Source: Bacillus_BA songklensis
Lineage (GTDB): Bacteria; Bacillota; Bacilli; Bacillales; Bacillaceae_H
Direction: 5' to 3'
Length of the DNA stretch: 21,967 bases
NCBI RefSeq assembly: GCF_042649685.1
Contig: NZ_JBHRZT010000016.1
Span: forward strand, 1-21,967
Of this stretch, positions 12,475-19,648 are shown piece after piece; positions within the stretch are counted from its first letter, which is position 1, and each line of letters starts with the position of its first letter. A model generated the notes under the pieces. The model was not told the DNA's origin. It saw nothing but the letters and a program-made list of their open reading frames with translations, and did not search any database. The position numbers and the translations under genes are program-made.

Positions 12475-13337
12475 GGTTCTGGTGCAAAAAACTTAAACTG
12501 ATTGTAAGTGATCTATTAAACTTGGACATACTGATACTACTATTCTACAAAAGGTGTGTGATCGGTATGGAAAAGGAAAATATATTTAAATGGAAGCATT
12601 ATCAGCCTGACATTATTTTATTAACGATAAGATGGTACCTACGGTACAACTTAAGTTTTCGTGACTTGGTGGAAATGATGGAGGAACGGGGTTTATCTAT
12701 TGCTCATACGACTGTCATGCGTTGGGTACATCAATATAGCCCAGAATTAGATGAACGAGTAAGACGTCACCTTAAGCCGACAAATGATTCTTGGCGAGTA
12801 GATGAGACGTATATCAAAGTCAAAGGACAGTGGATGTATCTGTATCGCGCAGTTGATTCTAAAGGGAATACCATTGATTTTTATTTAAGTAAATCAAGAG
12901 ATCACAAGGCTGCAAAGCGTTTCTTCAAGAGAGCTTTGCGGTCTTTTCATATTTCAATCCCTCGCGTGATAACTGTCGATAAGAATCCGGCTTACCCTTT
13001 AGCAATGGAAGAGTTGAAGAAAGAAAAGAAGATGCCAGTAGGCATCCAAATAAGACAAGTGAAATATCTCAATAACATCGTCGAACAAGATCATCGGTTT
13101 ATCAAGAAGCGTGTTCGTACGATGTTAGGATTCAAATCCTTTCGAACAGCAAAGGCCATGATTTCTGGAATAGAAGCGATGCATATGGTTAAAAAAGGGC
13201 AACTTGTTTTACAGGACAAGTCTGCCCAAAATCAAGTGAAAATCATCCATAAACTATTTGGAATCGCTGCTTAAAAAGAAATTCAGTTAGGAATCTATAT
13301 GCCTTTTTTAAACAAATCCAATCTTTGCACCAGAACC
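12475..13337 (+). mobile_element. Complete IS6-family insertion sequence (863 bp)
   Basis: Bounded by inverted repeats GGTTCTGGTGCAAA at 12475 and its complement TTTGCACCAGAACC ending at 13337, with one transposase gene. Size and end sequence fit IS240/IS26-type elements, which move by cointegrate formation. Flanking octamers (GTATTTAT and CAATTCTG) differ, so the two sides were not one uninterrupted sequence before insertion. Confidence 0.92.
12567..13274 (+). CDS. IS6-family DDE transposase
   Basis: A 235-residue protein from ATG 12567 (AAAGGTG upstream); an earlier in-frame start at 12522 is unlikely because 235 residues is the normal length. An N-terminal HTH region (FRDLVEMMEERGLSIAHTTV) is followed by the RNase-H-like core with catalytic Asp79 (SWRVDETYIKV), Asp138 (VITVDKNPAYP) and Glu173 (YLNNIVEQDHRFIK). 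All three are present, so the enzyme looks functional. It catalyses replicative, cointegrate-forming transposition of the element. Confidence 0.95.
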   Translation: MEKENIFKWKHYQPDIILLTIRWYLRYNLSFRDLVEMMEERGLSIAHTTVMRWVHQYSPELDERVRRHLKPTNDSWRVDETYIKVKGQWMYLYRAVDSKGNTIDFYLSKSRDHKAAKRFFKRALRSFHISIPRVITVDKNPAYPLAMEELKKEKKMPVGIQIRQVKYLNNIVEQDHRFIKKRVRTMLGFKSFRTAKAMISGIEAMHMVKKGQLVLQDKSAQNQVKIIHKLFGIAA

Positions 13338-13472
13338 CAATTCTGGCCGTTCCCGTTTTGTCCCTGTCACCTTTTCAAAAAAGATACGTTCACATCCAAA
13401 TTCTTCTAATTGTTTCCTTTGTCGGTCCAGATTCTGGTCGATTGTAGAAACACGCATGTAACCAAATTTCAT
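13338..13472 (-). pseudogene. tnpR: Serine resolvase (TnpR-type), cut off by the IS6 element
   Basis: ATG 13472 behind GGAGAGG opens MKFGYMRVSTIDQNLDRQRK and QLEEFGCERIFFEKVTGTKR, then runs into the IS6 end after about 45 codons. YMRVST with Ser9 is the nucleophile motif of small serine recombinases, and KVTGTKRERPEL is typical of Tn3-family resolvases. The missing C-terminal two thirds, including the DNA-binding HTH, is not found on the other side of the IS. It is a relic of a Tn3-like transposon or of a plasmid resolvase system. Confidence 0.88.
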
Positions 13473-13733
13473 ATGTATCCTCTCCTCTGTACATTATTGT
13501 ATCAAAAACAGTTTGAATTTAATATTGTTACAAATAATATTGTTACATATTTTTGTTACGTAAATTATGCGAGATTGATAGTCTAACATAATTAACGAAA
13601 CTAACGTAACTTAAACGTTCGTTTTTGTTATAAGCATACTTGAACGAAAAACAATTGATAAGGGATTATAAGCCTTTGCTAAATACAAAATATATTCAAC
13701 CCTTTCAGGGAAAAAGAATGAGGATTCAATAAT
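13473..13733. other. Possible res-site region upstream of the resolvase relic
   Basis: Two direct copies of AATATTGTTACA (13521-13532 and 13536-13547) and a third partial TTTTTGTTACG lie just upstream of tnpR, where Tn3-type transposons carry resolution sites. The AACGTTCGTTTTTG and TTGAACGAAAAAC motifs at about 13613-13655 are further copies of the local GTTCG family. No gene. Confidence 0.35.
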
Positions 13734-13734
13734 A

Positions 13735-13766
13735 AAAAGCTTTGCAGGATTTTTCGCAAAGCTTTT
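13735..13766 (-). terminator. Terminator of the Rpn-family gene
   Basis: On the minus strand AAAAGCTTTGC, ten-base loop, GCAAAGCTTTT then TATT: a perfect 11-bp stem 13 bases beyond the stop codon at 13780. Confidence 0.8.
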
Positions 13767-13779
13767 GTAATTACATGTA

Positions 13780-14658
13780 TTATGATAATAATTTTCGTAT
13801 TTCTTCTGTACTTAGACCTGTAAATTTTACAATGTCTTCTAACGGCATACCATTCTTATGCATGCCACGAATTAATTGAATTTTTCCTTGTTCAACGCCT
13901 TCTTCTAAGCCTTCTTCACGAGCATGAGCCAACTTAGCTTGTTCATCGAGTAAAAGTTTTTCACGTGCTTCATATGCAAGGCGGAAAGAAGAGTCATGAC
14001 TCATATGTTCCCATTTATTTATTGCTTTTTGCAAAATTGGATCTTGATTCATCGCAATCTCCTCCAATATTTGAGTTAAATGTTCGTCTTCATGTGCCGG
14101 TAATAATAACATCCAACGAACAAATGCATTTTCCCACGGATTCACTTTTTCTTCACGCCACTGTTTCACAAGCTTTGGAATCTCTACAAAATGAATTTCA
14201 ATGTCGTCACTTAATACTTGCTGCGTTTTCGTATTCCATAATTGCCCAATCGTATGAAATGATTCTTCATTAGAAAATAACATGAAATCCAATAAGTTAA
14301 TCGTGATTGTTTTTCGAAGTGAACGATATGGCATCCCTTCTTGCATTTGGGACGTATAGAGTTTGCTCCAATAGTATAAAGATCGCTTCACCATATCATG
14401 CGTATTACGAAGTTGAATCTCTATATTCACTTGCGTTCCGTTATCTAGTGTTGCTAATAAATCTAGAATAGATAATTTGTCATCTTCTTAAGCTTTATGA
14501 AGATGCGGATCTTCCAATTGTAAAGATGTAATGGGTGCATCTAAAGATTCTTCTAAAATGGCATTTAGAAAGCCAGTTAAAATCTCTTCATTCCCTTTCG
14601 TTCCAAATAACTGCTTAAAAGCAAAATCAATTCGTAAATTTACTAATTTAGTGGACAT
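13780..14658 (-). pseudogene. Rpn-family recombination-promoting nuclease (PD-(D/E)XK), one nonsense codon
   Basis: A 292-codon frame from ATG 14658 (AGGGAGAGG upstream) to the stop at 13780, broken once by TAA at codon 57 (14490-14488). Before it: MSTKLVNLRIDFAFKQLFGT and NAILEESLDAPITSLQLEDP. After it: EDDKLSILDLLATLDNGTQV, NIEIQLRN, which carries the D-xn-ExQ catalytic core of the family (LSILD and VNIEIQ). The tail has the usual REEGLEEGVEQGKIQLIRGM segment and a degenerate HTH-like end. TAA probably replaced TAT/TAC (family motif near -YEDDK). Without readthrough, only a fragment starting near 14430 (GTG) could be made and would lack part of the catalytic site. Confidence 0.88.
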
Positions 14659-14755
14659 GGATTTCCTCTCCCTGTCTTTCTTTTCCTTACTATTATTTTA
14701 CAAGATAAGCTGATTTGGATGCAAATCGCCCTTTTTCGCATAAACGGAGAAATAG

Positions 14756-14771
14756 GGCTCTGGTGCCAAAA
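14756..14771 (+). repeat. Degenerate IS6-end look-alike
   Basis: GGCTCTGGTGCCAAAA matches 14 of 16 bases of GGTTCTGGTGCAAAAA. It points rightwards. With no partner on this side it may be chance. Confidence 0.3.
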
Positions 14772-15011
14772 TACCGAACGAATTATTCCCCTTTAGATTA
14801 ATGTAACAAACATTTTAGTTATTGATCTTTGCTGCTAACTCGTATGTACCCAAACTTCCGAACGTCCATTTTTTTTACTCCCTTTCCTGCTCATTCTATC
14901 TCTTATTCTATCAAAAGCGTTCGTAAAAGTGGTTAGAAAACCACGGACGTTCGCAAATGATTTTTAGACTTAAACGAACGCAAAAAATAGTCGTTTTTGG
15001 GCAAAAAAGAA

Positions 15012-15041
15012 CCGTTCGTAAAAGTGTACTTTTGCGAACGG
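15012..15041. repeat. GTTCGTAAAA palindromic repeat, copy 3
   Basis: CCGTTCGTAAAAGT, two-base centre, ACTTTTGCGAACGG: 14 consecutive pairs with one G-T wobble. Confidence 0.68.
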
Positions 15042-15149
15042 ATATAATTTTTAATTTTATCTTAGGCTTCTTTTAATAGATCATATCGATGATTAATCAT
15101 TTCATCTAAAATTAAAGAATCCCTTTTTCAATACCCTCTATAATAATAA

Positions 15150-15596
15150 ATTTTCTATACAAAAAAGCATAATGACGGAGCCCAAAATGGACGTTACCAA
15201 ATCAAAATCACTCAAAATAAAAAGGATGGTTTTATTTCATTAAAAAATCTGAATGCAAAAGCTCATTATACAATTAGTCAAACCGATCAAGTTCCGAACA
15301 TATCCATCGATTTAACCATGAATACTCAGATAAAAGATGTCCCACCTTGGCTTAATGTAACCGTCAATAAAAACATCCTAAAAATGGAAAATATCATGAA
15401 TGAACACTTTAATGAAGGAGTCCAGCAATTAATCTCGTTGTTTCAAGAATACCAAGTAGATCCAATCGGGTTTGGAGACATGGTTAGAGCAAAATCAAGA
15501 AATTGGGATTATGGCCGGTTTCAGGATATGTATCCCCATCTCAAAACTACAATAAATACAAAGGTGAATATTATACAAATGGGTGTGGGAGAGTAA
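15150..15596 (+). pseudogene. GerAC-type germinant receptor lipoprotein, 5'-truncated
   Basis: The frame is open from 15150 (after TAA 15147) to TAA 15596, about 148 codons, with no start or lipoprotein signal. It matches the C-terminal domain of Ger(x)C proteins: GRYQIKITQNKKDGFISLKN, then PNISIDLTMNTQIKDVPPWL, EHFNEGVQQLISLFQEYQVD and PIGFGDMVRAKSRNWDYGRF. The last part, INTKVNIIQMGV, is the usual end. Full GerAC proteins are about 370-400 residues with an N-terminal lipobox, so over half is missing. An internal ATG 15318 could in principle start a 92-residue fragment. It ends 31 bases before gerAB. Confidence 0.82.
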
Positions 15597-15627
15597 GGGT
15601 TTCATTTTTGAAGAGGAGAGGAAGAAG

Positions 15628-16716
15628 GTGCACACTTTAACCGATGAACGATTTTTAGTATCTCCTTTTTTCGTTTTTTTCCTGATTTACTCTAATATTA
15701 TTGGTGTGGGGGTCATGAGTTTTCAAAGAGATATTATAGAGGGTGCCGGTTACGATGCATGGATTTCCGTCCTATTATCCGGTATAAGTATTCATGTTTT
15801 AGTTTGGATGATATATCGCATTCTTACAATTGCTAATAATGATATCATTTATATCCATCAATTTTGCTTTGGTAAATGGATAGGCGGATTATTAAATGTT
15901 TTTATCATCATCTACTTTCTTGTGGTGGCATTGATTGTTTTCCGTGTTTATATTGAAGCTGTTCAAGTTGGGATGTTTCCTTTAATGAAGACATGGCAAA
16001 TAAGCTTGATTTTTCTATTCCTTCTTTATTACATTGTTTCAAGTGGATTTCGTGTGATTACCGGGGTGTGTTTCTGGGGAACGGTTATACCTTTCGTTTT
16101 TCTGTTTCCCCTTTTATTCTTTTCCTTAGAGTTTGCCCATTTCAATCATTTATTGCCTCTTTTTAATCACTCGGTTAAGGAAATATTAGGATCATCTAAA
16201 ACGATGGTGTTTCAGTTTCTTGGCTTTGAGACTCTACTCATGTTCTACCCATTTATCAAGAATCCTGAAAAGTCAAAAAAATGGGCCCACTTTGGGGTTT
16301 TGTTTACGATCTTTCTATACCTTTTCATAACGATCATTACTTTTGTTTTCTTTAATGAAGAGCATCTCAAACATACGATTTGGCCGACCTTAACTTTACT
16401 TAAAATTGCGGAAATGCCTTTCATAGAAAGAGTTGAATATATTGTCGTTTCCTTATGGTTCTTTGTCGTATTGCCTCATATTAGCCAGCATCTATGGGCA
16501 GTCTGCCGCGGACTCAAAAAGTTAGTAAATATCAAACAACGTATCAGCTTATTCATTTGCCTCTTTTTATTCTTTTTGTTCTCTAATGTATTAGAGAGCC
16601 ATAAACAGATAGAACGATTAGCTGATTTATACTCATCTGTCGGCTTCTATTTTATATATGTGTATGTCCCTTTTCTCTTTTTAACGATTAACATTAAACA
16701 AAAACTAACTAAATAG
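15628..16716 (+). CDS. GerAB/YndE-type spore germination permease
   Basis: A 362-residue integral membrane protein (APC superfamily, spore germination permease family) from GTG 15628, preceded by GAGGAGAGG; length matches GerAB. An earlier ATG at 15583 would overlap the gerAC stop and lacks a ribosome site. About ten hydrophobic segments are visible, for example FVFFLIYSNIIGVGVMSFQR (residues 13-33, with the family's GxGxM loop), IIIYFLVVALIVFRVYIEAV, and the final FYFIYVYVPFLFLTI. In spores it sits in the inner membrane and forms the germinant-binding subunit with GerAA and GerAC partners. Here the GerAC gene is truncated and no GerAA gene is present, so function would depend on subunits from elsewhere. 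Confidence 0.9.
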   Translation: MHTLTDERFLVSPFFVFFLIYSNIIGVGVMSFQRDIIEGAGYDAWISVLLSGISIHVLVWMIYRILTIANNDIIYIHQFCFGKWIGGLLNVFIIIYFLVVALIVFRVYIEAVQVGMFPLMKTWQISLIFLFLLYYIVSSGFRVITGVCFWGTVIPFVFLFPLLFFSLEFAHFNHLLPLFNHSVKEILGSSKTMVFQFLGFETLLMFYPFIKNPEKSKKWAHFGVLFTIFLYLFITIITFVFFNEEHLKHTIWPTLTLLKIAEMPFIERVEYIVVSLWFFVVLPHISQHLWAVCRGLKKLVNIKQRISLFICLFLFFLFSNVLESHKQIERLADLYSSVGFYFIYVYVPFLFLTINIKQKLTK

Positions 16717-16749
16717 GGTTTTGATGCGAGAATAATTCGATAAGGATAA

Positions 16750-16991
16750 TGAACCTCCCCCACCTATCGCTTCGCGCTTGAGGTGGGGGTTTCTTGTCGA
16801 TCCCCTCGAAATCAGAAACTGGACGATGTCCATAGGTGTACACGACACCCTCGTCTTTCTCGGGGCCTGGCGCTCCATTTAGAAGCAGTGGTCTTGACGC
16901 AAGGGGTCTCCCGACTGCTTGCTGCCACCGTAAGCAACAGAGAGAGAATCGAATTCACAGCCATCTCCCCCGGGGCGGTTCTACCCATCTA
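16750..16991 (-). ncRNA. Probable omega-RNA region of the TnpB element
   Basis: TnpB guide (omega) RNAs derive from the 3' end of tnpB plus the right end of the element. Here the 240 bases beyond the tnpB stop contain no gene and several stems, ending with CCCCCACCT/AGGTGGGGG at 16757-16789 (stem 9 bp, 15-base loop). The guide would be the flanking DNA past the right end, towards 16740. No RNA evidence is available; the call rests on position and family knowledge. Confidence 0.5.
16757..16789. terminator. Right-end hairpin of the TnpB element, may also terminate gerAB
   Basis: CCCCCACCT, 15-base loop, AGGTGGGGG then TTTCTTG on the plus strand, 40 bases after the gerAB stop. Confidence 0.65.
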
Positions 16992-18182
16992 CTACACCTG
17001 TACAGGACGTAGATACGTGATGCTGGTCACCATCACTTCTAGAAACTTCCCGTGCAAATACCGGGATAAGATGTTCCCTGCACCGTGGATATCCCGATGC
17101 CGTTCATATCCGCAAGAACATCGGTAGTTTCGTGAACGGACTTTGTTCCGTTTCCCGCAAGCAGGGCATGCTTGCGTCATGTAGACTTCGTTTTCTTTGG
17201 ATAACGAGATACCGGCCGCTTCCAGTTTATACGTTAACTGAGCGGTGACCTTCCCAAAGCTCCAATTGCTGAGTTTCTAATTCAACCGTTTGGAACGGAT
17301 TTGCTTCCTCTGTTTATTTCGTTTGCTTGTGTGTCGCTGCACGCCTTCCACATCTCCAAGCGCGACATGGCCGATTCTTTGTTCCACGCACCAAGCCACA
17401 AAGGCACGTGTCGTCTTGTGCAAGATATCCCCGAGCTGTCGTTCGCTTCTCCCAAGAATGTACTTCTTGGCCCGATTGTATTGACGCCATTTCCTTGAAC
17501 CTTTTTGACACCGGCTCATGAGGATTTGCAGTTCCCTCACTTTTTTGTTTCGCAATCGGTGAATGCTGCGCATCTTTCGGCCGGAAATCACGAGAGCTTG
17601 TCCGTTTGTGCAGATTGCGGCAATCGTATGAATCTCACCGGGATCAATCGCCGCCGTACGACCGTCCTGCACCGGTACGGGCTGGACCCCGTCTTCATAC
17701 GACAAACAGGCATGCCACCGGCCGTCATAGACGAGTTCTACTTCTTTGACCACGCCGTTTGGGACGGAGGCCAGCGTCAACACAAGTGGTGTCTGCTGTT
17801 TCCCCTTCCATCTGCCCAGGCTGAGGGTCAGCTTGCGTCCTTCCAGTACGAAGGATTTGTCTACCCATTTTGGATGAAAAACGAACTTCTCTTTGTATGG
17901 ATACCGGATGGACGGATTCGTTTTCTTCGCTTTACGAACCCCGTCTCGGGCACGCAGAAACTTGTGGCACACGGCTTGGATCGTCTGACTGTGAAGAGGA
18001 TACAAGCCTTTTAGTTCAGATTGAAGATCGCTTTGGTTGATCCACCCACCGTGAATCCGGTAGTAATACCGGGCCAGCTGCACGCAGTCATTCCAAATCG
18101 TTCCGCACATCCGACGTATGCGAAATAACTGTTGAAGCGTTGGCTGAGGAGCTGTAAGGCCCGTTTTCAACGTTCGATACAT
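16992..18182 (-). pseudogene. tnpB: TnpB RNA-guided nuclease, interrupted by one amber codon
   Basis: One uninterrupted reading frame of 396 codons from ATG 18182 (GGGAGGTGA upstream) except for TAG at codon 302 (17279-17277), where relatives carry Gln or similar. N-terminal OrfB helix-turn-helix/WED part: MYRTLKTGLTAPQPTLQQLF. RuvC-I Asp180 is in TAAIDPGEIHTIAA. RuvC-II region is VALGDVEGVQRH (Asp277/Glu279). Zinc finger: ACPACGK ... YRCSCGY (Cys339, 342, 355, 357). RuvC-III Asp364 is in ERHRDIHGAGNIL. All key residues survive; only the stop breaks it, so the lesion is recent or suppressed. The truncated product would lack the zinc finger and RuvC-III. TnpB proteins are RNA-guided DNA nucleases that preserve their elements. 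Confidence 0.9.
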
Positions 18183-18285
18183 GAGGTCACCTCCCTTGTC
18201 ACCATCATATAACGAACATACATTCGATTCAAGATGCTAATAGAAGTATTTTCCTTTTTTCTTTCGACAAAGATCGAGAAGTTCT

Positions 18286-18388
18286 GCCAACCAAAAGCTT
18301 TTCGGCTGCCCCGAACCGGCATTCATCCCCTCCCTACTCACTGGGCTGTGCCCTTCACGCTCCTTGAGGAAGGGGAATTCTCCCGGAC
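18286..18388 (-). ncRNA. Structured GC-rich block, candidate ncRNA
   Basis: Read on the minus strand, CCCCTTCC (18375-18368) pairs with GGGAGGGG (18334-18327) over 8 bp (one G-T), enclosing a GGGC-ACA-GCCC hairpin, followed by GATGAATGCC and a GCCGG/GCCG stem region running into CGAAAAGCTTTTGG. GC content is far above the flanks and no ORF fits. It lies upstream of tnpB. It resembles the kind of scaffold found with IscB/TnpB elements (HEARO/omega-RNA), but I cannot match it to a family from memory. A left-end structure of the element is the alternative. Confidence 0.35.
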
Positions 18389-18407
18389 TATGTTAAATTT
18401 CCCCGAT

Positions 18408-18445
18408 AAAAAAACTGTATGGAATAAATTCTACACAGTTTTTTT
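18408..18445. terminator. Bidirectional terminator downstream of the aldo/keto reductase gene
   Basis: AACTGT and ACAGTT with inner TGGAAT/ATTCTA, flanked by seven A and seven T. On the minus strand it stands 58 bases past the reductase stop. Confidence 0.8.
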
Positions 18446-18502
18446 GAAATTCCTATTAGATTGTCAGCAACTCCAACAAGAGTCCTTTTTTAAAGTAAAT
18501 TT

Positions 18503-19393
18503 TCAAATAATATCCAATGGCATTTTTCTAGTAGGTTTAGGAAATACTTGATCAATTCTACTGAGATCTTCTTCAGTAAACTCAATTGTTGCTGCTTCAG
18601 CATTTGCTAAAACATGTTCATCTTGAACCGCTTTTGGAATAGCAATGACGTTATTCGAACGGATGGTCCAAGCAAGAGCGATTTGTAATGGTTGGACATT
18701 GTATTTGTCAGCAATATCATGAATAGCTGGATCGTTTAAAAGCTGTCTTCTTAAAGAGCCTCCTTGAGCAAGGGGACTGTAGGCCATGATTGGCATGTTA
18801 TGTTCACGCTGCCATGGTAAGAGATCGAAGTCGATTCCTCTTGAACCTAAATGGTATAGCACTTGGTTCGTCACACAATTTTTTCCATTCGTAGTGTTCC
18901 ATAGCTCTTCCATATCAACCGTGTCAAAATTAGAGACGCCCCATCTTAAAATTTTCCCTTCTTCACGTAGTTTTTCCATTCCTTCAATTGTTTCCTCTAA
19001 AGGAACACGTCCTCTCCAGTGGAGAAGATATAAGTCCAAGTGGTCTGTTCCGAGTCGTTTTAAGCTGTTTTCACATGCTTTTGAAATCATATCTAAACCT
19101 GCATGATGGGGATACACTTTTGAGACTAAAAAGACTTCATTTCTGCGTCCTTTAATGGCTTCGCCAACTAAGCGTTCAGAATCGCCATTTCCGTACATTT
19201 CAGCAGTGTCAATAAGTGTCATGCCCAATTCTACGCCGAGCTGCAAGGCTTTTATTTCTTTGTCTCTCACTTGGGGATTTTCCCCCATGTACCATGTTCC
19301 TTGTCCTAAACTAGGTAAAGAAGTGCCGTCAGGTAGGGTTACCACGTGTTTGGCTAATGCATTTTTAATTTCCGCTCTTTTCTTTTCATCCAT
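18503..19393 (-). CDS. Aldo/keto reductase (YeaE-like)
   Basis: A 296-residue NADPH-dependent (beta/alpha)8-barrel oxidoreductase. The catalytic tetrad is complete: Asp62 and Tyr67 (LIDTAEMYGNGDSE), Lys92 (VFLVSKVYPHH) and His125 (DLYLLHWRG). Further family signatures are the GVSNFDT strand and the NADPH-binding C-terminal IAIPKAVQDEHVLANAEA. Closest in character to E. coli YeaE-type methylglyoxal/aldehyde reductases, so the likely role is detoxification of reactive carbonyls. The start at ATG 19393 has AAAGGG about nine bases upstream. Monocistronic; AKR, SDR and YfkM-like genes all run on the same strand but are separated by terminators. Confidence 0.92.
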   Translation of the reverse strand: MDEKKRAEIKNALAKHVVTLPDGTSLPSLGQGTWYMGENPQVRDKEIKALQLGVELGMTLIDTAEMYGNGDSERLVGEAIKGRRNEVFLVSKVYPHHAGLDMISKACENSLKRLGTDHLDLYLLHWRGRVPLEETIEGMEKLREEGKILRWGVSNFDTVDMEELWNTTNGKNCVTNQVLYHLGSRGIDFDLLPWQREHNMPIMAYSPLAQGGSLRRQLLNDPAIHDIADKYNVQPLQIALAWTIRSNNVIAIPKAVQDEHVLANAEAATIEFTEEDLSRIDQVFPKPTRKMPLDII

Positions 19394-19541
19394 TAGGCTC
19401 GACCCTTTCTTTTATGTATTTGGGTATCATAGAAGTAGAATGTTAATGTCTCTTCGTATAAAGTACGCATATATTTAGAATTTCCGTAACCAACAAAGCC
19501 ATTCTTTATTGCATGATATGGCCATTTCTGCTTCCGTCTGT

Positions 19542-19601
19542 GCAAAAAAACAAAGAAAGTGAGGATGCCTATAAGTGTCTGACACTTTGAGTCATCCTCA
19601 C
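19542..19601 (-). terminator. Terminator of the SDR gene
   Basis: GTGAGGATG and CATCCTCAC enclose an inner AAGTGTC/GACACTT hairpin. On the minus strand the stem is followed by TTTCTTTG and seven T. Confidence 0.85.
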
Positions 19602-19648
19602 CACTTCTATTCTAAATCAATTTATCAATCGACTTTGATATCAATGGA

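Larger units (their letters stand above)
11956..12566. other. Gene-free, hairpin-rich region
   Basis: Holds two long perfect hairpins (11988 and 12192), a GTTCGTAAAA palindrome (12301), repeat copy C (12357) and the left end of the IS6 element (12475). No supported gene. Confidence 0.6.
14659..15149. other. Gene-free region between rpn and the gerAC remnant
   Basis: Contains an IS6-end look-alike (14756-14771) and a cluster of GTTCG motifs at 14865-15041: GCGTTCGTAAAAGTGG, GGACGTTCGCAAATG, AAACGAACGCAAAA and the palindrome at 15012. The remaining 5' part of gerAC and any gerAA are absent. No gene seen. Confidence 0.5.
16745..18240 (-). mobile_element. tnpB-only IS200/IS605-type element (IS1341-like)
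   Basis: A TnpB gene without a neighbouring tnpA Y1 transposase, flanked on its 3' side by a hairpin of the usual right-end type. The right boundary is near 16745-16757 (GGTTCAT on the minus strand follows the stem). The left end is not resolved; it should lie a few tens of bases upstream of 18182, perhaps at AATGTATGTTCG (about 18220). GC content is visibly higher than in neighbouring genes, indicating transfer. Confidence 0.75.

Noticed and set aside
13521..13547. CRISPR-like short repeats
   Set aside because: Only two 12-base direct copies without regular spacers; more likely resolvase-related or chance.
16783..17127. Plus-strand 114-codon ORF at the TnpB right end
   Set aside because: Overlaps the tnpB 3' end and omega-RNA region; repetitive Arg/Cys-rich text, no ribosome site.
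17505..18014. Plus-strand ORF of 169 codons inside tnpB
   Set aside because: Shadow of the GC-rich tnpB frame; the opposite strand shows clear RuvC and zinc-finger motifs.
18234..18551. Plus-strand 105-codon ORF across the structured block
   Set aside because: Runs through a terminator hairpin and the end of the aldo/keto reductase gene; no ribosome site.
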